A stretch of DNA of 64,000 nucleotides, taken from positions 77,773 to 141,772 of the forward strand of contig JAWKRR010000012.1 of assembly GCA_041389525.1 (NCBI GenBank), written 5' to 3'. Within the stretch, counting starts at the first letter, position 1, and every line of letters starts with the position of its first letter. A program made the position numbers and the translations under genes. Source of the DNA: JACKFB01 sp041389525. GTDB taxonomy: Bacteria > Myxococcota_A > UBA9042 > PHBI01 > JACKFB01. The notes under the pieces are model-generated. The model did not search any database and was not told the origin of the DNA. It saw nothing but the letters and a program-made list of their open reading frames with translations. This document shows, one piece after another, positions 29,702 through 38,703 of the stretch.

Positions 29702-30669
29702 GCGGCTACCTCCAGCTCAGCGGCCGCCGGCGCGTCCAGCGCTGAGCCGGTCAGCGCCAGGAACACGTCGCCCAGGCCGGGCCGGCGTAGGCTCACCGAG
29801 ATGAGGCGACCGGCGGGCAGGGCCTCGACGATGCGCACGATCAGCTCATGGCCGCGCGTCGCGTTGACGTGCACGTCGCGGCCTTCCACGGCGCAAGCCA
29901 GCCCGAGGATCGCCGCCAATTCATCAGCCAACGCCTGGGGATTTTCGGCCCGCAGGATGACGACGTCGCCCCCGGTCTTGCTGACGCGTCCGATCAGGGC
30001 GTCCGGCGTGTCGTCGGCGACGATGCGGCCGGCGTCCATCACGATGACGCGGTCGGCGCGCTCGGCCTCTTCGGGGCGGTGGGTGGTCAGCAGGACCGCC
30101 GACTCGCCGCTCTGCGCGACTTGGCGGATCTGCTGCCAGGTGCGGCGCCACGCGCGCTCGTCGAGGCCGGTGGTCGGCTCGTCGAGCAGCAGCAAGCGCG
30201 GGCGGTGCAGCATCGCGCGGGCGATGTCGAGGCGCCGCCGCATACCGCCGGAGTGGGTGTCGACCGCGTCGTCGGCGCGGTCTTCGAGGCCGGCGCGGGA
30301 GAGCGCGGCGCTGACGGCCGCAGAGGCGGTCGCGCCGGTCAGGCCGTGCATGCGCGCGGCCAAAGCCAAGTTCTGTCGGGCCGTCAGCTTCACGTCGAGG
30401 CTGGGGGACTGGAACACGAAGCCCACGTCGGCGCGGTACGCGCGATCGTTGCGAGCGACCGGGCGCCCGTCGAACTCGATGGCGCCGGACTGGGGCGCGC
30501 TGAGACCGCCGAGGATGCTGAGCGTCGTGGACTTCCCGCAGCCGTTCGGCCCCATCAACGCCACGACCTCGCCCGCGGCGACGTCGAAGGTGACGTCGTG
30601 CAGGACGGCGCGCTCAGCGTAGGAATACGCGAGGGCTCGAACGGCGAGGATGGCGGGGGAGGTGGTCAT
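29698..30669 (-). CDS. ABC transporter ATP-binding protein
   Basis: This 323-residue ATPase partners the adjacent ABC-2 permease. The nucleotide site is complete: Walker A 'GPNGCGKST', Q-loop 'VGFVFQSPSLD', signature 'HSGGMRRRLDIARAML', Walker B 'LLLLDEPTTGLD' and H-loop 'LLTTHRPEEAE'. A C-terminal domain of about 90 residues follows ('VVILRAENPQALADELAAIL'), as in DrrA-type proteins. The start codon overlaps the last base of the ctaB stop (TGATG). Confidence 0.9.
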   Translation of the reverse strand: MTTSPAILAVRALAYSYAERAVLHDVTFDVAAGEVVALMGPNGCGKSTTLSILGGLSAPQSGAIEFDGRPVARNDRAYRADVGFVFQSPSLDVKLTARQNLALAARMHGLTGATASAAVSAALSRAGLEDRADDAVDTHSGGMRRRLDIARAMLHRPRLLLLDEPTTGLDERAWRRTWQQIRQVAQSGESAVLLTTHRPEEAERADRVIVMDAGRIVADDTPDALIGRVSKTGGDVVILRAENPQALADELAAILGLACAVEGRDVHVNATRGHELIVRIVEALPAGRLISVSLRRPGLGDVFLALTGSALDAPAAAELEVAA

Positions 30670-31565
30670 CAGACGAGGCGATCCAGAACGAAGCCAGCGG
30701 TGAGCAGCGGCAGGTAGATGAGGGAGGCGATGAAGAAGCGGTAGGCCCAGGAGGGGCCAGTGGTCTGGCGGAGGCCGGTGATTGCGAATCCTAAGAAGGC
30801 GAGTCCGCTCATCAGCGCGATAACCAAGTACAGGGTGCCGGTGACGCCGAGGGGGGTGAGCAGCAAGCTGACGGGGACGAGGCCGGTGGCCCAGGCGACC
30901 GCTTGGCGGCGGGCGACTTCATCTCCGCGAACGACGGGCACGATTCGTATCCCGGCGCGGGCGTAGTCGTGCTTTCGGAAGAGCGAGATAGCAAGGAAAT
31001 GCGGCATCTGCCAGAGCAAGAGGATGCCAAAAAGCACCAAACCCGGGGCATCGAGCGAATTTGTCACCGCGGTCCACCCCATCAGCGGCGGCATCGCTCC
31101 TGGCACGGCTCCGATCACGAGCGCGAGCGGCGTGCGGTACTTCAGCGGGGTGTAGATGAGGACGTAGGACGCCAGGGCGATGAAGCCCAGCAGCGTCGTC
31201 AGCGCGTTGGTCGTGATGGCCAGCAGGGCGAGGCCGGCGACGCCGACGCAGAGGCTGAACACCAAGGCGGCGACTGGGGAAATGCGCTCTTCGGCGAGCG
31301 GGCGGGTGCGGGTGCGCACCATCAGGCGGTCGCTCTTGCGCTCCCACCACATGTTGAGGGCGTTGGCGCTGCCGACGGCGAGGGCCGTGCCGGCGAGGGC
31401 GCCGATGATGACCGTGAGCGACGCGTCGCCCGGGGCGAGGCCGAGGCCGGCGGCGGTCATCAGCAGGCACATGCGCGTGATCGACGGCTTGGTGAGCTCG
31501 GCGTAGTCGCGAATCGTCGCGAGCGTCGTGCGGGCCGGGACGGGCAGGGTGGTGTCTTGGCTCAC
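30669..31565 (-). CDS. ctaB: Protoheme IX farnesyltransferase (heme O synthase)
   Basis: CtaB adds a farnesyl group to heme b to make heme O. The 298-residue protein has about nine helices and the UbiA-type prenyltransferase motif 'NALNMWWERKSDRLMVRT' (NxxxDxxxD-like), a second conserved loop 'YTPLKYRTPLALVIGAVPGA', and the family's 'LWQMPHFLAISLF' and 'DYARAGIRIVPVV'. The true start is GTG 31565, which overlaps the ctaA stop by GTGA; a much longer frame continuing upstream is not coding. Confidence 0.93.
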   Translation of the reverse strand: MSQDTTLPVPARTTLATIRDYAELTKPSITRMCLLMTAAGLGLAPGDASLTVIIGALAGTALAVGSANALNMWWERKSDRLMVRTRTRPLAEERISPVAALVFSLCVGVAGLALLAITTNALTTLLGFIALASYVLIYTPLKYRTPLALVIGAVPGAMPPLMGWTAVTNSLDAPGLVLFGILLLWQMPHFLAISLFRKHDYARAGIRIVPVVRGDEVARRQAVAWATGLVPVSLLLTPLGVTGTLYLVIALMSGLAFLGFAITGLRQTTGPSWAYRFFIASLIYLPLLTAGFVLDRLV

Positions 31566-32545
31566 AGTGCCACCTCTGCGCTGCCGGGGGCGGGTGCCGT
31601 GCGGTTGGCGCCGGCTGCGATGCCGGTTCCGCCGGCCCCGTTGGGGGCGCCCAGGGGGCCGAGGCTCAAGTAGAGGGCGACGAGCGAGGCCAGCACGAGG
31701 CCGGCGACCGCGGTGTGCAAGGTGACGATGGCGAGGCTGTGCCCGGTGGCCACGGTCAGCAGGCCGAGGGCGACTTGCAGCATCACCAGGGACGCGGGCA
31801 GCCACGCGCGCCACGCCGGACGTCCGTTCGCGGCGAGGGCGTCCGCCGACCGCACCGCGATGCCGAAGAGGACGACGGCGGTGGTGTAGCCCACGATGCG
31901 GTGGAACATGTGGATCTGCGCGGCGCCGCCTGCGGGCCAGAAGCCGCCGGGTCCGCAGCCCAGCCAGTCGTCGCCGCAGACCAGCCCGGCGCCCAAATGG
32001 CGAACCAGGCCGCCGATGATGATCTGGAAGGCCACCAGCGCTGCGCCGACGAGGACGAGGGCGCGCGGTCCGACCGAGCGCGCGTTTGGTGAGGCGGGTG
32101 CTGCCAAAACGCGGCCGGTGATGACGATGACCAGCGAGAAGAAGATCATCGCCAGCAGCAGGTGCGAGGTGGAGACGAACCAGCTCAGGTTCATCTTGAC
32201 CGTGATGCCGCCCAGGGTGCCCTGAAGTGCGACCAGTACGATGGCGGCGAGGCCCAGCCGCTTGGTCGTCTTGTCCAGGTCGGCGCGGCGCCACAGGGCG
32301 AAACCGAGCAGAAGCGTCAGCAGCCCGACGCCCGAGGCCCACATGCGGTGGCCGTGCTCATAAAGGATACCGCCCGACCAGTCGGCGGGGATGATCTCGC
32401 CGTTGCAGGTGGGGATGAAGTACCAGTCGGGACACGCCATCGACGAGCCGGTCGGGTTGACCAGGCCGCCGATCACCAGCAGCAGCCACGTCGCGACGAC
32501 GGTGGTGACGCTGAGGGTGGCGAGTGCGCGACGGCCGGGCTTCAC
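31562..32545 (-). CDS. ctaA: Heme A synthase
   Basis: CtaA/COX15 oxidises the methyl group of heme O to give heme A for the oxidase. The 327-residue protein has eight predicted helices with conserved His residues in 'YEHGHRMWASGVG', 'STSHLLLAMIFF', 'FHRIVGYTTAVV' and 'VTLHTAVAGLV', as expected for the heme sites. It also keeps the periplasmic Cys pair in 'CGDDWLGCGPGG' (loop after helix four) and 'ACPDWYFIPTCNG' in the first loop. Start GTG 32545 overlaps the upstream stop by GTGA. Confidence 0.92.
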   Translation of the reverse strand: MKPGRRALATLSVTTVVATWLLLVIGGLVNPTGSSMACPDWYFIPTCNGEIIPADWSGGILYEHGHRMWASGVGLLTLLLGFALWRRADLDKTTKRLGLAAIVLVALQGTLGGITVKMNLSWFVSTSHLLLAMIFFSLVIVITGRVLAAPASPNARSVGPRALVLVGAALVAFQIIIGGLVRHLGAGLVCGDDWLGCGPGGFWPAGGAAQIHMFHRIVGYTTAVVLFGIAVRSADALAANGRPAWRAWLPASLVMLQVALGLLTVATGHSLAIVTLHTAVAGLVLASLVALYLSLGPLGAPNGAGGTGIAAGANRTAPAPGSAEVAL

Positions 32546-33000
32546 AGGATCACCCCGCGCTCGCCGGTGTGGCAGTACTGCACCATCGCGCGGTAGGCGC
32601 TGGTGCAGACCTTCTTGTTCCGGCGCGTCACCTCGTGGGCGGCGCAGCGCTCATAGGTCCACTGCGCACGCGGGGCGTCTTCCAGCGGGAGGGCCGCGCA
32701 GGCTTCCTTGCGCTCTTTGCCGGCGAGGCAGTGCTCCATGACCATCGGAATGGCCTGGTCGCACATGCTCTTCATCGCCTCGCAGCGCGCGTTCCAGGCG
32801 AGCACTTCGCCCACGCAGCCGTCAGCGTCGAGCGAGGCCCCGCGGGCGTCGAACTCAGCGAGGCTCTTGTGGATGTAGCTCGAGCTGACCTCGAACCGCC
32901 AGAACGCCACGACGCCAAGCACCGTCGCCAGCGTGAACACCGAGGCGATGACACTCACTGCGCCGCGCGCAGATCTGGGCGTTTGGGGGGCGTCCCTCAT
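32542..33000 (-). CDS. Single-pass protein with eight spaced cysteines, first gene of the respiratory array
   Basis: I do not recognise this 152-residue protein. It has one N-terminal membrane helix ('AVSVIASVFTLATVLGVVAFW'), so the rest should face the periplasm. That part has eight Cys with spacing CX10C, X6, CX10C, X9, then CX17C, CX12C and CX10C. Such spacing recalls helical-hairpin (CHCH-like) folds, though it is not the exact twin CX9C pattern. Position ahead of ctaA with a GTGA overlap suggests heme or copper delivery for the oxidase; a ctaG-type factor is otherwise missing from the array. ATG 33000 is the clear start, with divergent sequence beyond it. Confidence 0.6.
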   Translation of the reverse strand: MRDAPQTPRSARGAVSVIASVFTLATVLGVVAFWRFEVSSSYIHKSLAEFDARGASLDADGCVGEVLAWNARCEAMKSMCDQAIPMVMEHCLAGKERKEACAALPLEDAPRAQWTYERCAAHEVTRRNKKVCTSAYRAMVQYCHTGERGVIL

Positions 33001-33098
33001 TGCGCGGCCGGTTTAGGTGACGAGAGGGGGGGCTGTCAACGTAGAGTTTATGAATTACGTTTTGTTTATAGCGATGTTCCGCGCCATCGGGCGAGGGG

Positions 33099-34089
33099 GT
33101 GGATCCGGGGGCAGGGCGCGGTCCTGTCGAGGGGGAGGGCGAGGTGGTCGAAGAGCTTGGCGACGAGGCCATCGCGGAGGCGTGCGAATTCTCAGGGCGG
33201 GGGGCGTGGTCGGGGTCCCGACCGAGACCGTGTACGGGGTCGCCGGGGACGCGAAGAACCCGGACGCGATCGCGCGGCTCTTCGCGCTCAAAGGCCGGCC
33301 TGACGGGCGTCCGCTGCCGGTGCTGCTGCCGGATGTGGACGCGCTGCTGGCGTGGTGTCCGGAAGCTGCCTGGCGCCGCGCGAGCCTGGCTGCTGCGTTC
33401 TGGCCCGGGCCGCTGACCATGGTGGTCGCGCGGCCGTCCGGGCTGCCCGACGCGCTGACGTGGCGGGCGGAACCTTGGGCGTGCGCGTGCCTCGACACCC
33501 CGTCGCTCTGGCGCTGCTGCGCGCTTTCGGTGGCGGGCTCGCGATTCCCGTCAGCCAACCGACACGGCGAGGTCAGCGCGACCGACGCCGCCTCCGCCCG
33601 TGCCGCCTTCGGAGCCGATCTCGGGCTGGTGCTCGATGGAGGGCTTCGCAGGAAGGCGTCGAGTCGACGGTGGTCGATCTGACGCAGGACCCGCCGCGGA
33701 GTGCTGCGGGTCAGCGCGCTGCCGGTGGCGGCGATCGGGCCGTGCTCGGCGCGTCGCTCAAGGCCGAAAACCCAGGTGGCAGCACGGCGTTTTCGCCGAA
33801 GACCTCCACGGAGATCGTCAGCGCAGCGGACCTCGCGGCGCTGCGCTGAGCTAGCGAGCGGGGCCTTCGCTGCGCGGTGATCTCGCCGCTCTCGGCGCCG
33901 CCACCCGCCGGCGTGCGGCACGTGGCGATCCCCGACGACAAACCGCGAGGCCGCGCGAGCCCGCGAGTTCTATGCCCGGCTGCAGGAAGCCGACGCCCTG
34001 GGCCTGGACCGCGTGCTGTGGCGGATCGGGCCCGACCGCGTGGGGCCAAGCGATACGCCAGCACCTACGCGGCGGTGGGTGATGAGTAG
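33099..34089 (+). pseudogene. Sua5-type threonylcarbamoyl-AMP synthase, broken by several frameshifts
   Basis: The reading frame changes at least five times, but joined fragments give a full Sua5/YrdC protein, the enzyme that makes threonylcarbamoyl-AMP for t6A37 of tRNAs. In order: 'VVEELGDEAIAEACE' (from ~33143), then in another frame 'ILRAGGVVGVPTETVYGVAGD' and 'WPGPLTMVVARPSGLPDAL'; a third frame gives 'GTLGVRVPRHPVALALLRA'; back to 'SANRHGEVSATDAA' and 'LGLVLDGG'; then 'EGVESTVVDLTQDPPR'. The C-terminal Sua5 domain appears as 'SPKTSTEIVSAADLAALR', 'HVAIPDD' and 'EFYARLQEADALGLDRVLW'. Edges are approximate. Since this function is normally essential, sequence error is a likely cause. Confidence 0.75.
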
Positions 34090-34091
34090 CA

Positions 34092-34124
34092 GGAGGGGCG
34101 CCCGGTTTCCCGAAGCGCCCCTCC
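34092..34124 (-). terminator. Hairpin downstream of tRNA-Glu
   Basis: A perfect 10-bp GC-rich stem (GGAGGGGCGC pairing with GCGCCCCTCC) with a 13-nt loop lies just past the 3' end of the minus-strand tRNA-Glu and past the remnants of the plus-strand Sua5 gene. It could end transcription from both sides. No U-tract is present, as is common in such GC-rich genomes. Confidence 0.6.
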
Positions 34125-34129
34125 CACTT

Positions 34130-34205
34130 TGGCGTCCCCAGCGGGGTTCGAACCCGCGTTACCGGCTTGAAAGGCCAGCGTCCTGGGCCACTAGACGATG
34201 GGGAC
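34130..34205 (-). tRNA. tRNA-Glu (anticodon UUC)
   Basis: The minus strand folds into a complete 76-nt cloverleaf: acceptor GTCCCCA/TGGGGAC, D-arm around GTCTAGTGGCCCAGGAC, anticodon stem CTGGC/GCCGG with loop CTTTCAA (anticodon TTC), T-arm GCGGG-TTCGAAC-CCCGC, and an encoded CCA end. Every expected stem pairs, so this gene appears intact, in contrast to its neighbour. Confidence 0.95.
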
Positions 34206-34232
34206 AACCCTAACCTGGACGGGCACCGGAGA

Positions 34233-34306
34233 TGTGAGCCGAGCGGGGTCGAACCCACGGCCACTCGGATTAAAGTCCAGTGCTCTACCAACTGGGCTAT
34301 CGGCCC
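34233..34306 (-). tRNA. tRNA-Lys (UUU)-like gene with small indels
   Basis: The minus strand resembles tRNA-Lys, starting GGGCCGATAGCCCAGTTGG and with acceptor GGGCCGA/TCGGCTC. It differs from the standard shape at several single bases. The anticodon loop reads CTTTAA (six nt) where CTTTTAA is expected, the 3' side of the anticodon stem has an extra G (TCCGAG), the T-loop region lacks one base (TTCGACCCCGC), and the end reads ACA instead of ACCA. Total length is 74 nt. As written it would not be a normal functional tRNA; sequencing error at short homopolymers is the simplest explanation. Confidence 0.75.
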
Positions 34307-34710
34307 GAAGCCCGGGCCCTAATGGCGTCCACTCAGGAGCCGCGTCAGCTACCATCGCCCGCCCGGGTCACGCGCGCCGGGGGCGCGCGAGCGCGTCGAG
34401 GCGTCGGGTCTGAGGTTGCGAACCCCCGGAGATGCAGTCAGCGCCTGGGATTTCCGGAGTCGAGCCTGTGCGGCGAGGCACGGCGCGGAGGCTCGGCGGA
34501 TTACCACGAAGCCGTCGCACCGCCGACGATTTGGCATCGGGTTGTGACCGAACACAGCTAACTTGCCCGATCGCAGGTCCCGCCCGACCGCCTTGTGGGA
34601 GTTTGCTTCGCTGAGGAAGTTCATGCGCGCTCGCCGCCTCCACGATTTACGCCGACTCCGCGTCCGCCGGCGCCGGGACCGAGCAGGCCCACGGCGCGGG
34701 GCGTTTTCCG
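34307..34710. other. Gap without recognisable genes
   Basis: These ~400 bp lie between the tRNA-Lys gene and the RCC1-repeat gene. No frame on either strand gives a convincing protein, and short frames are rich in Arg and Pro as expected by chance at this GC content. The promoter of the tRNA pair (minus strand) must lie here. A clear -35/-10 pair is not visible. Given the indel density of the surrounding sequence, a small broken gene cannot be excluded. Confidence 0.4.
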
Positions 34711-37700
34711 TTGGTTGTGGTGCGTGGCTCAGTCGGCGGCGCACGTCCGCGTCGAGGTCGCGGCAGCCCTCGCGCTGTAGCGATGAGCGGGGCCCTGGGG
34801 TGCCGCGTCGTCGGTGGCCGGCGACACGCACGAGGTGCAGTCCGTCGACGCGCGAATCGCCGACGGACCGGACGGCGCGCTCGCCGAGGACACCGCCGCC
34901 TCGGACACGCTGAGCGACGCGGATCATCTGGCACCTGACGTGACCGAGGCGGGCGACGAGGCCGATGTGCTCGACGAGCAGGCGGCCGACTCCGACGCCA
35001 CGCCGGACGCGGCGCCCGACCCCGAGCCCGACACCGCTGAAGACACGCCCGAGCCGCCCGACGCGAACACCGTGGCCGAGCCGGACCCGGACGTGGCGAC
35101 TGGGCCGGATTGCGATCGCCGAACCCCAGCCGGACCCCGGCGCCGTGACTGCCGTCGCGGAGTCAGAGCCGGACGCGATCACCAGGCCGACGCCGTCGCG
35201 GAGCCCGAGCCGGACGTGGAGGCCGACTTGAGCCCGACGTCGCCAGCGAGCCCGACTTGGAACCCGACGTTGCTGACCCCGAGCCCGAACACGGTCGCTG
35301 AGCCGGAGCCCGATGTCAGGCCCGAGCCGGACATCGCCGAGCCGGACATCGCCGATGCCGACAACGCCGACGGGGACGGCGGGCCGCTTGTGGCGATCTG
35401 GTGGCCACTCTTCGGGGGCGTGGTCAGCGCGGACGCGGTCTCGACTACCGAGGTCTTGCTGACCTGGGACGCGGCCGGGGATGACGTCTCGTGGCCCGCG
35501 GACATCGTCTACGAGGTGTGCATCTCAAGGTCGCGTGGCGAAGGGGGCTTGCGTGCCTTGGGTCGTCGGCGACGTGAGCGCGGCTGGCGTCGTCGAGCAA
35601 CTCGTCCCGAGGGGCTTGAGAGAACACGCGGTATTTCTTCGTGGTCCGGGCTCGCGATGAGGCGGGGAATCTGGACTCAAACCTCGTCGAGGCCACGGCG
35701 CTCACGCCCGGGAACCATGCGGCGAAGGCCGTGACGGTCGGCGGTGGGCACGCTTGCGCGCTGATGGCGCGGGGGACGGTGCGTTGCTGGGGAGACAACG
35801 ACTTCGGGCAGCTTGGCGACGGGACCCAGACCACGCGCGACGTCGCGGCGCCGGTCGTTGGCGTCGAACTCGTGAAGCTCATCGCGGCCGGCGCCGACCA
35901 CACCTGCGCGGCCATCGCCGACGGCACCGTGCGTTGTTGGGGTCGGAACGACCGCGGCCAGCTCGGCGACGGAACGACCGACGACTCGACCGTGCCGGTG
36001 GTCGTGGGGGAACTCGGCTTCGTGAAGGCGTTGTCAGCCGGCGACGGCCACACCTGCGCGATTCTGGGCAACGGCACGATGCGTTGCTGGGGCGCCAATG
36101 ACCGCGGCCAGCTTGGCGACGGGACCGTCGAGGACCGCCTCACACCCGTCGAAGTGTCGGGTGCGGCCTATGTAAAGGGCCCGTGGCTTGCGGCGCCGAG
36201 CACCTGCGCCGTGGCGGCCGACGGCCTCGTCGCCTGCTGGGGAAGAGGCGACTCGGGCCAGCTTGGCCACGGCGACGGCGAGGACCGCAACGCCTGGGCG
36301 ACAGTCAGGCGCCCTTCGGGAAACCGTGACCTCGGTCGCCACCCGGCGGCGCCCATAGCTGTGCGCGCCTCGGCAACGGACAGGTCGCCTGCTGGGGTGC
36401 GAATGACCAGGGCCAGCTCGGCGATCCTGCGGCGCTCGACGTCGAAACCCTGCCGATCCTCGTGCCGGGTGTCGAGCGCATCGGCCATCTCCGCGCGGCG
36501 GGGTCTGCAGCGTGTGCCCGCGTCGGCGATGGGACGCTACAGTGCTGGGGAGCCGGAAGTGCGTCGGCCCTCGCCGTGCCCGCGCTCGAACTCGTCGACT
36601 CGTTCGGTGTGGGGGACGGTCAGGGATGTGCGCGAAAGGCCGACGGCAGCGTCGCGTGTTGGACTCTCGGAGGTCTGGAAGGGCGGCGTCGAATGCCCTC
36701 GTCCCTACCCCGGTCGAGGGGCTGATCGCGCTCGCAGGTCCTGTCGATCTCGCGGCCGGACTTGGGGCGACCTGCGCAGTGCTCTCGGACGGTGCCGTGC
36801 GCTGCTGGGGCAATAATTCTGGCAATTCGTTGGGAAACTGGCCGACTGCCGGAAAATTCGCTCCGCAGGAGGCGTGGCCGGTCGACGCGTACAATGTTCA
36901 AGGTGCAATCAGTGCGTTCGGCATCTCCGACCGAATGTGCGCTGCCAGGGGCGACGGGGGAATGCAGTGCTGGGGCGGGCCGAAGAGTACCTCGGGGAGG
37001 GAACAATCCACCTGCGCCACTGTTCGTGACGGTCCTCGTGCTTGGGTTCGGCGACGCTTTTGCCTTCGGCGCCGGGTCCTCCTCCGAGGAAACCTGCGCA
37101 GGTCGGACCGATGGGCGTCTCTTTTGCTGGGGCCTAGAGCCCTTTGCCATCGAGGTGGCCCACGACGTGATTGGCTTGTCCAATGTGGGCATATGTGGCC
37201 GCCGACGGCGTGATGTACCGATGGAGCACGCCCACCCAATCGGACGGGAGTCGAGCCGGGAATCGATCGCATCGTATTACTCGACTCGGGCGCCGGGCTT
37301 GTCGCGGTCCGGGCGATGGTTCTCTCTGGATGTGGAATCAGGCGTTGACCATGACCGAGCCCACCGCGGCGTGGTTCCTCGCCACGCCGATCCGACTCGA
37401 GGGCTTCGAGAACATCGTGCGGACCGACGACCGGGCCGCGCGGTGATCACCGGCCTGCGCACCGATGGCCGAGGTCCTGGCGTGGGGTGAGGGCGGATCC
37501 GTGGGCGCGTACTATCGACTCGGCGTCGCGGACGCGTACGCGACGACGTGGCACAATTGGAAGAACTACGACGATTTCAACCTTGTCTTCGTCGCAGACC
37601 TCATCGAAAACGCAGTGGCGCTGTCGATCGAGTCTACGTCCGGCGGTGCGAATTGTGCTCTGATCGCGGATGGTCGGGTCCTCTGCTGGGGCCTCGTCGC

Positions 37701-37803
37701 CCAAGACAGCGGGCTCAGAAAGCAACCCACATCCCGCGCGAGATGCTCTATCTCCCGTGACCCGTGCGCTTGGCTCCGCCGTGACTTGCCCTGGCCTCGC
37801 TGA
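34711..37803 (+). pseudogene. RCC1-repeat surface lipoprotein, frame broken many times
   Basis: Fragments in all three frames join into one protein of about 1000 residues. The N terminus has a lipobox-like 'SGALGC' followed, after a frame change near 34815, by 'DTHEVQSVDARIADG'. A long acidic linker comes next (DPEPDTAEDTPEPPD-type repeats). A fibronectin III-like domain follows ('DAVSTTEVLLTWDAAGDDVSW' to 'RARDEAGNLDSN'). At least eight RCC1-type repeats then follow, each with 'HxCA...G.V.CWG.N..GQLGDG', for example at 35750, 35900, 36060, 36230, 36530, 36790 and 37690. Repeats 1-4 share one frame; afterwards the frame shifts about every 150-250 bp. The likely role is a surface beta-propeller protein. 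Edges are approximate. Confidence 0.75.
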
Positions 37804-37879
37804 CACTCAGGTGCGGTCGCACCAGTCCTCCACTTGCAGGCTCTTTTTCTGAAGGCGTTCTGGTCGGTGTAGGCGCTCG

Positions 37880-38703
37880 TCATTGACCGTCGCCTTTCCA
37901 CGGTTCGCCGGGCAAGGCGGCGATGAAATGCATCCAAGACGAGCCGCAGCGCGGCGGTCGAAGTCCCCAGGTCTGGCCAGAGCGCAGGAGCGCGTTCATG
38001 TGCCGCGGAAGTCGGGACGGTCGGACTTCGCGTGGAGGTTCGCTTCGAAGAGCGCTCGGGTGACCGTGTGGCCACCCTCTCTGATGGCGATTGAAGCGGG
38101 CGACGAGCGCTTCGGTGTTCACGCGACCCTGGTGGATCGCGAACCAGATGTCGAAGAGATCTCGCCCTTTCCGGCGCTGGTAGAGCGCGCGCAGCTTTCG
38201 TGCCAGCAGCTTCGTCGATGGCGAACGTGGTCGTCCGCCTCGCCGCGGAACCACTGGCTGTCGACTTGGAAGGGGACCCGCACCAGGCCCAACTTGGTGA
38301 AGTGCTCCCGCGCGTGTTGATCTCGATTTTCAGGCGCATTCGGACCGGCGGCGTGTCTTCTGAGTCGAAGCGATACAGGAGGTTGACGCGGCCCTCTTTC
38401 AGCTTGCGTTGCGGGGCCGAGCCAAGGGTCGAGCACCCCCCGCACGAGGTCGAAGGCGTGTCGCCGATGGGCGCCACGCTCGGACCTGGACGAGGTCGAT
38501 GTCCTCGGATTAGCGCTGCGGCCGGCCGCAGATGCAGCTTGTAGAGCGCGGTGCCCCCTCGGAAATGCCAGGCGGTCAGCGATCTCGGCCTGCGAGTACA
38601 TCTCGACGAGCGCTCGGCTGATGATCAGGTCCTGCTCGACCAGCGCATTGGCGTCCCACGGCGCTTCGCGGCGCCACTCGACGATCGCCTGTTCGGGGAT
38701 CAT
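37880..38703 (-). pseudogene. AbiEii/AbiGii-type nucleotidyltransferase toxin, frameshifted
   Basis: The type IV toxin of an AbiE system, a nucleotidyltransferase. The N-terminal fragment from ATG 38703 reads 'MIPEQAIVEWRREAPWDANALVEQDLIISRALVEMY'-like sequence in blocks, then the frame is lost in the active-site region (GGTALxKLH is scrambled near 38560). A second frame gives 'QRKLKEGRVNLLYRFDSED' and 'MRLKIEIN', a third 'HFTKLGLVRVPFQVDSQWFRG', and the last 'KLRALYQRRKGRDLFDIWFA', which is diagnostic for the family. The stop at 37880 fits the end of the family ('LPGEPWKGDG'). At least three frame changes are needed. The upstream antitoxin overlaps by about 4 nt. Confidence 0.75.

Noticed and set aside
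30669..32342. Extended ctaB frame of 557 codons
   Set aside because: The first ~258 codons are a shadow of ctaA; the GTG at 31565 overlaps the ctaA stop and starts the conserved protein.
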